Shown: positions 49,377-56,521 of the stretch, piece after piece
Position numbering within the stretch: the stretch's first letter is position 1
Layout of the letters: every line of letters begins with the position of its first letter
NCBI RefSeq assembly: GCF_017571495.1
Contig: NZ_JAGETZ010000004.1
Location: 552,820 to 616,819 of the forward strand
Length of the DNA: 64,000 bases
Source: Hymenobacter negativus
Lineage (GTDB): Bacteria; Bacteroidota; Bacteroidia; Cytophagales; Hymenobacteraceae
Reading direction: 5' to 3'
Notes under the pieces: generated by a model
The model's input: only the letters and a program-made list of their open reading frames with translations
Database searches by the model: none
Told to the model about the DNA's origin: nothing
Made by a program: the position numbers and the translations under genes

Positions 49377-49411
49377 TAACCTTCTGCGGCTCAATGCCGT
49401 AAGTTAGTTCG

Positions 49412-49445
49412 AAGCCGGCTGTTTCTTCCGAAGCAGCCGGCTTTT
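49412..49445 (+). terminator. Terminator after the Gly/Thr/Ser-repeat gene
   Basis: Arms AAGCCGGCTG / CAGCCGGCTT followed by TT and a further GGCTTTT. Confidence 0.85.
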
Positions 49446-49471
49446 GGCTTTTCCACTTTTCGCACCACCCC

Positions 49472-49852
49472 ATGAAACCGTACTTCCTCCTTTCCTTCCT
49501 GCTGTTCGCTGCTGCTGCCCAGGCCCAGACCGTTCCTTTCGACCCTTCTGCTCCGGTACGCGCCGGCAGCCAGGGCCAGACCACCGTCCCGCCCGTAAAC
49601 CCAGCACTTAACCAGAGTACGATTCAGGGTCCACCCGAAGTGCAACGTACTCCCACCAACCGCGACGCCCAGCCCAGCCGTCAGCTACAGGACCGGGGCT
49701 TCTCGCCCGCCGCCACACCCGAGCTTTCTCCCAACGCCGTCCCCGACGTGCGCGAACAACCCATCATCAAGGACGGCCGCCGTCGGCAGTCGACCGATGT
49801 AGTACCCAGCCGTTCGCGCCGTAGCAACAGCAGCAACGTATTGCAGAATTAA
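49472..49852 (+). CDS. Small exported proline-rich protein
   Basis: 126 residues with signal peptide MKPYFLLSFLLFAAAAQAQ. The mature part is rich in Pro, Gln, Ser and Asn without regular secondary structure, and ends in a basic stretch (DGRRRQSTDVVPSRSRRSNS). No family recognised. It lies between two strong terminators, so it is transcribed on its own. Confidence 0.7.
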   Translation: MKPYFLLSFLLFAAAAQAQTVPFDPSAPVRAGSQGQTTVPPVNPALNQSTIQGPPEVQRTPTNRDAQPSRQLQDRGFSPAATPELSPNAVPDVREQPIIKDGRRRQSTDVVPSRSRRSNSSNVLQN

Positions 49853-49872
49853 ACCAGCAGACTAATCGCACA

Positions 49873-49911
49873 AAAAAGGCCCGGCTCAAACTGATTGAGC
49901 CGGGCCTTTTT
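49873..49911. terminator. Bidirectional terminator
   Basis: Perfect 17-base arms AAAAAGGCCCGGCTCAA / TTGAGCCGGGCCTTTTT around a 5-base loop, between converging genes. Confidence 0.93.
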
Positions 49912-49930
49912 GTGTAGCCAATGTGCTTTA

Positions 49931-50284
49931 TTATTTCTGGTTTTTGGCGGCGTGAGCCAGCAAGTCGCCGCCGTGGCGGCGCAGTAGGTCAGCTAACTCG
50001 GTAAGGGGCTTTTTCAGGTCGACGGCAGCGCTAGCAGCTACTTCGCCGGTCTGGTCGCCGAGCATGGTGAGCGAGTTGCCAATGGCCGTGGCGCTCAACG
50101 TGCCGCTGCTGAGCAAGGATTGCAGGTTGCCAATTTCGCGGGCAATGTCCTGCAGGCCGGGCTCGCCACTTTGTAGGAATTGCTGCTGCCAGGTTTCGGT
50201 ATTATCCATGGCCGAGCCCAAGGGCAGGCTGGTGAGGCCGTTTTTGAGGGCACTGACGGTGGCGAGAAGGTGGTCGGAAGGCAT
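49931..50284 (-). CDS. Hypothetical small helical protein
   Basis: 117 residues, no signal or membrane segment. Predicted mostly helical (LLATVSALKNGLTSLP, DIAREIGNLQSLLSSG, DLKKPLTELADLLRRHGGDLLAHAAK). No family recognised. It is 56 bases downstream of the UV endonuclease gene on the same strand and may be co-transcribed with it. Confidence 0.65.
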   Translation of the reverse strand: MPSDHLLATVSALKNGLTSLPLGSAMDNTETWQQQFLQSGEPGLQDIAREIGNLQSLLSSGTLSATAIGNSLTMLGDQTGEVAASAAVDLKKPLTELADLLRRHGGDLLAHAAKNQK

Positions 50285-50340
50285 TGAATGAAGTGGGGAA
50301 ATAGTGAAATGGTGAGTAGCAGAACGGCGAAGCCTTACTG

Positions 50341-51336
50341 CTATTTGCTTTTGAGGGCCGGCTCCTTTCGGGTGCGCTGGGTTTTGGTTGGGGCGTTGGG
50401 GTCGCGGGGTAAGTTCAGGGGTGGGATGGGCATGATGGGCGCAGGCGCACTCAAGCCCAACTCCCGCAGAATGGCGACAGCCCGCAGGGCGCTGGCTTCT
50501 TTGTTTTTAATTTCCAGCATCATGTCGAATTCAAGCCCATGCAGATGGGTCAGAAACTCCCGGAACCGCTCTTCCACCAGGTCATCGGTGTGCTTGCCTT
50601 TGCGCTCGCCCAAAGCCTGCGAGCTGTAGTCCATCATCGGGACGCCATCGGCAGTGGGGTGCCAGGTACCGGCGGCCAGCTTCAGGGCCTCGTGCATGGA
50701 CTCGCCGTGGTTGAGGCATTCGTGGTGGAAATTATCGAAGAGAATGGGCACGCCCGTGAGTTCGTGCAGGTGCAGGCAGTCGCGCAACGGAAAAAGCCGG
50801 TCATCGTTTTCCACCACCAACCGCACTTTCACCGCTTCCGGCAGTGTGGCGTGCACTTGGGCAAACCGGCTGATGGCCAACTCTCGCTCGCCATACAGCC
50901 CGCCCACGTGAATCTGAAGCTTGGCCGTACCGTTCAGCCCCATCAAATCCAGCATCGAACCTTGGTAAACCAGCTCCTGAATGCTGCGCCGTACGATGTC
51001 CGGACTGGGCGAATTCAGCACCACAAACTGGTCGGGGTGAAAGCTCACCCGCAAGTCATTGGCCTTGATGTAGTCACCAATTGCCTGGAACTCGGCCGCG
51101 AAATGCGTCTGCCAGGGAAAGGTGTTGATTTCGTGCGAGCCGAAGGGCACAATACCCGAGCCCATCCGGAAGAATAGCAGGCCCTGGGCCACGTTCCATT
51201 CCAACATGCGGCGCAGGCAGGCCAGGTTTGCCGTCACTGCCGCCACCACCCGCTCCTCCGAATAAGAGGCCAGCCGGAAGGTGTTGGCAGCGCTGCAATC
51301 CATTGCCTCGTTCACGCAGGGATACCCGATTTTCAT
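50341..51336 (-). CDS. uvsE: UV DNA damage endonuclease (UVDE family)
   Basis: 331 residues. The start MKIGYPCVN and the TIM-barrel metal-binding motifs fit UVDE: FRMGSGIVPFGSHEIN, SFHPDQFVVLNSP, QIHVGGLYGERE, RLVVENDDRLFPL, VPILFDNFHHECL, HPTADGVPMMDYSSQ and EFDMMLEIKNKE. The enzyme nicks DNA 5' to UV photoproducts and abasic sites, starting repair independent of UvrABC. The C-terminus past about residue 300 is a basic proline-rich tail. UV tolerance genes are common in Hymenobacter. Confidence 0.93.
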   Translation of the reverse strand: MKIGYPCVNEAMDCSAANTFRLASYSEERVVAAVTANLACLRRMLEWNVAQGLLFFRMGSGIVPFGSHEINTFPWQTHFAAEFQAIGDYIKANDLRVSFHPDQFVVLNSPSPDIVRRSIQELVYQGSMLDLMGLNGTAKLQIHVGGLYGERELAISRFAQVHATLPEAVKVRLVVENDDRLFPLRDCLHLHELTGVPILFDNFHHECLNHGESMHEALKLAAGTWHPTADGVPMMDYSSQALGERKGKHTDDLVEERFREFLTHLHGLEFDMMLEIKNKEASALRAVAILRELGLSAPAPIMPIPPLNLPRDPNAPTKTQRTRKEPALKSK

Positions 51337-51431
51337 ACTTCGGGCTTACGGGAAAGGGCAGTGAGCAGTTATCAATGCAGAATGGAGAATGCGTAATTCC
51401 TAGCGAGGCAGCGCTAATTCCTCATTGAGTT

Positions 51432-52130
51432 TCACGGCGTGTAGCCCCGATTATCCAGAAAGGCTTTGTTGTACTCAGCTCGCGCTTTGCGGAGCTTTTC
51501 GGCGCGCTGCTCGGCCTCAATTTCCTCCATTTTGCGACGCTGCTTGCCCTCGCGCGAAAACTGGTCGTAGAGCAGGCTTACCGGGCTGGCGATGGTGGGC
51601 ACGGGCTTTTTGGGGGCCGTGGAATCGACGGCGAAAAGGGGTTTGGGCTTGGGCGGACGCTTGGCCCCACTCACCACCGGCGGCGCGGGGCGCTTGATGT
51701 TGCGCAGCGCCCGGTTGATGATGGCGCGGTCGGGCCGGTCGCTGATAACCTGCACTTCGCCCAGGCGCACACTGTCGCGCACTAATTGAATGCGCACCAC
51801 CAGCTGCGACAGCCCGATGCCGCCCATTGGCATGCGTTGCGATTTGTAGCCCAGCGCCCGAAACAGAATGGTGTCGGTGGGCATGGCTTCGATGCTGAAA
51901 TCGCCGGTAGTGCTCGTGACCACGCCACGCTTGGTACGCACTACCTGCACCGTGGCGCCCGGAATAGGCAGCCGCGTTTTGGCTTCCGATACGCTGCCGC
52001 TCACCTGCGTAGGCAGCGCCTGCGCGTGCACGCCCGAGCAAGCCAGCAGCCAGACGACCAGCAACAGCCCAACGCCCCGGCTCAAAAGCAGCCAAGCCGC
52101 ACGTAGATAAGTTCTTACTTCGAAACCCAT
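51432..52130 (-). CDS. Exported carboxypeptidase-regulatory-like domain protein
   Basis: 232 residues. Signal peptide or anchor (LLLVVWLLACSGVHAQ); then one carboxypeptidase D regulatory-like beta domain (VSGSVSEAKTRLPIPGATVQ, TSTTGDFSIEAMPTDTILFRALGYKSQ) as found at the N-terminus of TonB-dependent receptors. It is followed by a Pro/Lys-rich linker and a charged helix (RRKMEEIEAEQRAEKLRKARAEYNKAF). There is no barrel, so it is not a receptor. Such stand-alone proteins are frequent in Bacteroidota, with unknown roles. Confidence 0.8.
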   Translation of the reverse strand: MGFEVRTYLRAAWLLLSRGVGLLLVVWLLACSGVHAQALPTQVSGSVSEAKTRLPIPGATVQVVRTKRGVVTSTTGDFSIEAMPTDTILFRALGYKSQRMPMGGIGLSQLVVRIQLVRDSVRLGEVQVISDRPDRAIINRALRNIKRPAPPVVSGAKRPPKPKPLFAVDSTAPKKPVPTIASPVSLLYDQFSREGKQRRKMEEIEAEQRAEKLRKARAEYNKAFLDNRGYTP

Positions 52131-52177
52131 TAATCCTTTAAACGCAAGCGACTACAAAGTAGCAACCCAACGAGCCA

Positions 52178-52212
52178 AAAAAAGCCCACACCGTTGCAGG
52201 CGTGGGCTTTTC
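52178..52212 (-). terminator. Terminator of the 52247-52921 gene
   Basis: Arms AAAGCCCACACC / GGCGTGGGCTTT with a run of seven T following on minus. Confidence 0.85.
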
Positions 52213-52246
52213 AGCGACAGTTTGGTCAATTATATCGACCAACACA

Positions 52247-52921
52247 TTAATTTTTCGATTTGTTGCCGTCGGCGTCTTTGGTTTTCACCTTGCCGTTGTC
52301 TTTAATCTTGATTTTGCTGCCGTCGTCGGCTTTGGCCTTCATTTTCGATACCTCTGCGCCCGTACCAGTGCCGTTTGCACCATTATCAGTGGTAGTGGTA
52401 GTGGTTTCCTCCGTCGTGGTCATCGATGACGAAGGGGCCATCGAGCTGGATGCTGTGTCCGACATCGAGGTGCTCGACATATCATCATCAGCGTAGTTGC
52501 TGTCGTCATAGGTCGAGCGGCTCGACTCGTAAGCTTGGTACTGCGTAGGGTCGGAGAATACTGTCTTGAATTCCGCGTCTTCAGCCGTGCGGGCGTCGCG
52601 CATGGCAGCGGCCATGCCGGTGGTATCGGTGGTGTACTTGGTGCGCATTTCGTTCATGCGCTTGTAGCGGTTCACGTACACGGTGCGGATTTTGGTCTTG
52701 GTGGCCTCGTCCGTGATTTTCATATCAGCGACCATTTTGTCGGCAATGCGCTGAGCGCGGGCCTCAATCTGGGCATCCGTCAGGGGGCTGGTGGTTGTGG
52801 TAGTCGTCGTGGTTGTGGCAGCGCCATCGGTGGCAGCCGTGGTCTCGGCAGTCTTTTCCTGCGAACAGGAGGCCAGGGAAAGGGCAGCAGCGCCGGCGAG
52901 AATCAGCAGGGAATTTTTCAT
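52247..52921 (-). CDS. Predicted lipoprotein with low-complexity regions
   Basis: 224 residues from the ATG at 52921. Lipoprotein signal with lipobox LASC (Cys19). A Thr run (nine T) is followed by a helical domain (LTDAQIEARAQRIADKMVADMKITDEATKTKIRTVYVNRYKRMNEM) that recalls Spy/CpxP-like helical periplasmic proteins. A Ser/Asp/Thr-rich stretch and a basic Lys/Asp-rich tail (KIKIKDNGKVKTKDADGNKSKN) follow. The Spy-like likeness is weak. Not assigned to a function. Confidence 0.72.
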   Translation of the reverse strand: MKNSLLILAGAAALSLASCSQEKTAETTAATDGAATTTTTTTTTSPLTDAQIEARAQRIADKMVADMKITDEATKTKIRTVYVNRYKRMNEMRTKYTTDTTGMAAAMRDARTAEDAEFKTVFSDPTQYQAYESSRSTYDDSNYADDDMSSTSMSDTASSSMAPSSSMTTTEETTTTTTDNGANGTGTGAEVSKMKAKADDGSKIKIKDNGKVKTKDADGNKSKN

Positions 52922-53061
52922 GACAATGAGGGAATGAGAAGAACCGTAATTGGTTTGGGGCCACTTTACGGCGATGCCACTGTCGATGTTACCTGAACAG
53001 GAAAAGCAGAACGCCCTGCTGAACTGTTCTGTCCCGCTTTCCACGACGTCAGTCAATCCAA

Positions 53062-54306
53062 TCAGGCACGACGCAATTCAAATACCGTGATTTCGGGCAG
53101 GAAACCAACCCGACCGGGGTAGCCCAAAAAGCCCAGCCCAACGTTCACGTACAGCTTTTGGCGGCCCTGCTGGTAGAGGCCGGCCCACTGCTTGTAGGCG
53201 TACTGCACGGGGCTCCATTTCAGGAAAGGCAGGTTCAGGCCAAACTGCATGCCGTGGGTGTGGCCGCTCAGCGTGAGGTCGATGTCGGGGTACTTTAGAA
53301 TGTGGCTTTCCCAGTACGAAGGGTCGTGCGAGAGCAGGATTTTGAACGGGGCATCGCCGCTGGCGGCGTGGGCTTTGGGCAGGTTGCCGTAGGTGTGAAA
53401 GTTGAGGTGCGAACTGCTGTTCTGAATGCCCAGGATGGCAATTCGGTCGCCGCCGCGCTCAATGAAGTGGGTGGTGTCGTTGAGCAGCGTCCAGCCCATT
53501 TTGGCGTGGTTCTGCATCAGGCGCTCCAGGTTCTGGCGCCACAGGCTGCGGTCGTCGCGGAATTCGGCCACATAGTCGCCGTAGTCGTGGTTGCCGAGAC
53601 TGGAGAAGATGGGCAGTTCCGATTTGATTTTGGACAGGGCCGGAATATGCGGCTCCACTTCTTCGGCGCGGTTGTTTACCAGGTCGCCGGTCATCAGGAT
53701 GAGGTCGGCGCCCTGGCGGTTTATCATGGCCACGGCCCGTTCCAATGGCTCCGTCGAGTTGAAGCTGCCAGTATGCAAGTCCGAGATTTGCAGCACTTTA
53801 AAGCCATCGAACGCCGGCGGCAGATTGGGGTATTTCAGCGTGACGCGGCGCACGGTGTAGTCGGTGCCACCCTTTACCATGCCCCACAGCAGGGCCACGG
53901 CCGGAATAGCCCCCAATACCAACGCCAGCTTGGCCAGAAACTCGCTGCGCGGAATAGCATCGGCCTCTATGCCCGCCGGGCGCGTAGCCGAACTCACGGC
54001 CCAACGGCCCAGCCGCGTCAGGTCTTCGAGCAGCAGCGGAACGAGAATAACAATTTTAGCCGCCAGCAGCAGCAGTGGCAAACTCATCAGGTAGCTTTTG
54101 AGCACGGTATTGCCGGCTTGACGGGTGCTGCCGGCCCAACCGGCCAGGCCCCACAAACCCACCGTGAGCACCCAGTAGCCAATGGCCACCCCCCGGCGCG
54201 CATTTGGCGACCAGTGTTGCGCCACAGTCCGCACTGCCTGATACCCATACCATTCTGCCAATATCAGCAACCCCAATACCAACCACACCACCACAGGATT
54301 CCGCAT
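53062..54306 (-). CDS. Membrane-anchored metallophosphoesterase
   Basis: 414 residues from the ATG at 54306. About four N-terminal membrane helices (to about residue 155), then a calcineurin-like phosphoesterase domain with the metal motifs ISDLHTG, LMTGDLVNNR, SSLGNHDYG, LLSHDPSYW and LSGHTHGMQ. This is the YkuE/YaeI-type layout, in which the enzyme may act on UDP-diacylglucosamine or other phosphoesters; the substrate is unknown. The active site probably faces the cytoplasm or periplasm depending on helix number. Confidence 0.92.
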   Translation of the reverse strand: MRNPVVVWLVLGLLILAEWYGYQAVRTVAQHWSPNARRGVAIGYWVLTVGLWGLAGWAGSTRQAGNTVLKSYLMSLPLLLLAAKIVILVPLLLEDLTRLGRWAVSSATRPAGIEADAIPRSEFLAKLALVLGAIPAVALLWGMVKGGTDYTVRRVTLKYPNLPPAFDGFKVLQISDLHTGSFNSTEPLERAVAMINRQGADLILMTGDLVNNRAEEVEPHIPALSKIKSELPIFSSLGNHDYGDYVAEFRDDRSLWRQNLERLMQNHAKMGWTLLNDTTHFIERGGDRIAILGIQNSSSHLNFHTYGNLPKAHAASGDAPFKILLSHDPSYWESHILKYPDIDLTLSGHTHGMQFGLNLPFLKWSPVQYAYKQWAGLYQQGRQKLYVNVGLGFLGYPGRVGFLPEITVFELRRA

Positions 54307-54432
54307 AACCAAAAATGAAACGACTAATGCTGCCGCAACTTACTACCGTCGCAGCTTCGGAGTTTAAACGCACCCAGCCGGCTTTTGCTTTACATTTAAC
54401 CGACTTTTTACCGTCTACCGCCCACGCCCTGC

Positions 54433-55176
54433 ATGGAAGCCCCTGACAGCCTGCCCGAACCATCCGCTCCTACCCCACCCTACGCCGCGCCGGCCGCGTC
54501 CGGTATTAAAAGCTGGGCCGAAGACGACCGCCCCCGCGAAAAGCTAATGGCTAAGGGCCGCGCCGTGCTCTCTGACGCCGAGCTGCTGGCCATTCTCATC
54601 GGCTCGGGCACCACCAAGCTCACGGCCGTGGACGTGGGCAAGCTCATGCTGCAAGGCGTTGGCAACGACCTCAATGCCCTGGCCCGCGAAAGCGTGAAGC
54701 AGCTCTGCCGCCACCCCGGCATCGGCGAAGCCAAGGCCATTACGGTGGTAGCCGCGCTGGAGCTGGGCCGGCGCCGCAAGGAAGCCGATGCCGCCCCGCG
54801 CAACACCATCACCTGCTCGCGCGACATCTATAATATCATGCGGCCGCACCTGCTCGATTTGCCGCACGAGGAATTCTGGGTCATCCTCCTCAACCGCGCC
54901 AATGTGGTAATGCGCAAAACGGCCATCAGCCGCGGCGGCGTGGCTGGCACCGTGGCCGACCCCAAAATGATTTTCAAGGAAGCCCTGGAGCAGTTGGCCA
55001 GCAGCATTATTCTAGTACACAACCACCCCAGTGGCAACCGCAACCCCAGCGGTGCCGACATCCAGCTTACCAAAAAGCTGAAAGAAGCCGGTAACTTCCT
55101 GGATTTGCCCATTCTCGACCACCTTATTTTTGCCGAACAAGGCTACTACAGCTTCGCTGATGAAGGGATTTTATAA
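54433..55176 (+). CDS. radC: RadC-family JAB/MPN-domain protein
   Basis: 247 residues. N-terminal helix-hairpin-helix region (REKLMAKGRAVLSDAELLAILIGSG, HPGIGEAKAITVVAALELGRRR), then the MPN domain with the zinc motif VHNHPSGNRNPSGAD and the segment SRGGVAGTVADPKMIFKEAL. Named for DNA repair, though its exact role is disputed. A Pro-rich N-terminus (PSAPTPPYAAP) precedes the domain. The next gene starts 16 bases after the stop. Confidence 0.95.
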   Translation: MEAPDSLPEPSAPTPPYAAPAASGIKSWAEDDRPREKLMAKGRAVLSDAELLAILIGSGTTKLTAVDVGKLMLQGVGNDLNALARESVKQLCRHPGIGEAKAITVVAALELGRRRKEADAAPRNTITCSRDIYNIMRPHLLDLPHEEFWVILLNRANVVMRKTAISRGGVAGTVADPKMIFKEALEQLASSIILVHNHPSGNRNPSGADIQLTKKLKEAGNFLDLPILDHLIFAEQGYYSFADEGIL

Positions 55177-55192
55177 GGCGCTGGTTGCGTCA

Positions 55193-56482
55193 ATGAACGG
55201 TACACCCCGGAGCAGTGCTTCGGCCGAACGAGCCACAAACAACAACCGCGAACAAGGTCCTGCGGGGCCAAAGCACAGCTTCGGAGCACAAGCAGCTAAG
55301 AAGCTAGCATTCATAGCCGTGCTGCTGGGAATGATGCCCAGCCGGCCCGCCCAGGCACAGCTAGCGCTCCACGCCGTGCCGGTGCACCTGACGGATAAGA
55401 AGAAGGATTTTATGCTGCAAGTCCCGAAAGGACACGAGCTGAGCGTGGCCTTCCAGGGCCTGGAACGCCCGCGCTTTTTCGCTAAATCGCCTGATGGCCG
55501 GTTGTTCCTCACCGACATGCACAACCGCGACGACAACACCCAGGGCCGCGTACTGATTCTGGACAAATGGAGCGAGCAGGAACACCGGTTTTTGAGCATC
55601 GTGCCGTTCATGGAGCACCTGCACAACCCCAATCAGATTGCCTTCCACAAGGCCAATGGCAAAACCCTGCTCTACGTGGCCGAAACCGATAAACTACGCG
55701 TTTTCGACTACGTGCCCGGCTCCACGAAACAGGCCGGCGAGGGCAAGGTCATAGCGCGCTTCCCGGCTTATGGGCTGAGCTACAAGTATGGCGGCTGGCA
55801 CCTGACACGCAGCCTGGCCATTCACAACAACAAGCTGTACGTCAGCATTGGGAGTAGCTGCAACGCCTGCCTGGAAAAGGAGAAGCTCCGCGCCTGCATC
55901 CTCGAAATGAACCTCGACGGCAGCAACCAGCGCGTGTTTGCCACCGGCCTGCGCAACGCCGTGGGCATTCAGTGGATTAACAACCAGCTGTGGGCCACCA
56001 ACATGGGCCGCGACGGCCTGGGCCCCGACGAGCCGCAGGATATACTGACCTCAGTGCGCGAAAACGGCTACTACGGCTGGCCCTATTTCTACCAGTACCG
56101 CCAGCAGATGAAGGCCGATAAGTACTTTGTGGACTCCGTGAAGTCGACTGCGCCGCGCGTGGAAAAACCGGGTTTGGTTGGCTTCCTGGGCCACTCTTCG
56201 CCCTTGGGCCTGGCCTATTTCACCAACTACGCCGATACGGTGTTCAACAAGCACATGCTGGTGGCGCTGCATGGCAGCAACATGCCCGGCCGCTACCGCG
56301 GCAACGAGGTGGTGATGGTGACGGGCAAGGATAAATACGTGCCCGTGGTCACCGGCTTTTTGCAGGGAAAAACAGAAGCCCTGCGCCTGGGCCGCCCCTG
56401 CGATGTAATGCAATGGGACAACCACTCGTTTTTCATCAGCGACGATAAGAGCGGTGTGGTTTATTATGTCTGGAAGAAATAG
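55193..56482 (+). CDS. Exported glucose/sorbosone dehydrogenase-like beta-propeller protein
   Basis: 429 residues from the ATG at 55193. The mature part is a six-bladed propeller of the PQQ glucose/sorbosone dehydrogenase type: LERPRFFAKSPDGRLFLTDM, HNPNQIAFH, LAIHNNKLYVSIGSSCN, FATGLRNAVGIQW, LWATNMGRDGLGPDEPQD and ENGYYGWPYFYQ are its usual landmarks. A Cys pair lies in SSCNACLEKEKLRAC. The signal peptide (KKLAFIAVLLGMMPSRPAQA) is preceded by about 35 odd residues encoded by a sequence that matches the inverted repeat at 29736. PQQ dependence cannot be shown here. Confidence 0.85.
   Translation: MNGTPRSSASAERATNNNREQGPAGPKHSFGAQAAKKLAFIAVLLGMMPSRPAQAQLALHAVPVHLTDKKKDFMLQVPKGHELSVAFQGLERPRFFAKSPDGRLFLTDMHNRDDNTQGRVLILDKWSEQEHRFLSIVPFMEHLHNPNQIAFHKANGKTLLYVAETDKLRVFDYVPGSTKQAGEGKVIARFPAYGLSYKYGGWHLTRSLAIHNNKLYVSIGSSCNACLEKEKLRACILEMNLDGSNQRVFATGLRNAVGIQWINNQLWATNMGRDGLGPDEPQDILTSVRENGYYGWPYFYQYRQQMKADKYFVDSVKSTAPRVEKPGLVGFLGHSSPLGLAYFTNYADTVFNKHMLVALHGSNMPGRYRGNEVVMVTGKDKYVPVVTGFLQGKTEALRLGRPCDVMQWDNHSFFISDDKSGVVYYVWKK
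55201..55295. repeat. Inverted-repeat sequence inside the 5' end of the sorbosone dehydrogenase-like gene
   Basis: CCGGAGCAGTGCTTCGGCCGAACGA on the left and GGCCAAAGCACAGCTTCGGAG on the right resemble the two arms of the repeat at 29736-29818. It lies between the ATG and the signal peptide. Confidence 0.5.
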
Positions 56483-56521
56483 AAGAGTAGTATAAGCCCG
56501 TCACGCTGAGTGCAAGGGCTA

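Noticed and set aside
48753..49394. 213-codon frame on minus rich in Ser, Arg, Ala and Gly
   Set aside because: It is the antisense of the low-complexity Gly/Thr/Ser gene at 48948-49376, whose signal peptide and codon use are convincing. The repeat DNA keeps all frames open.
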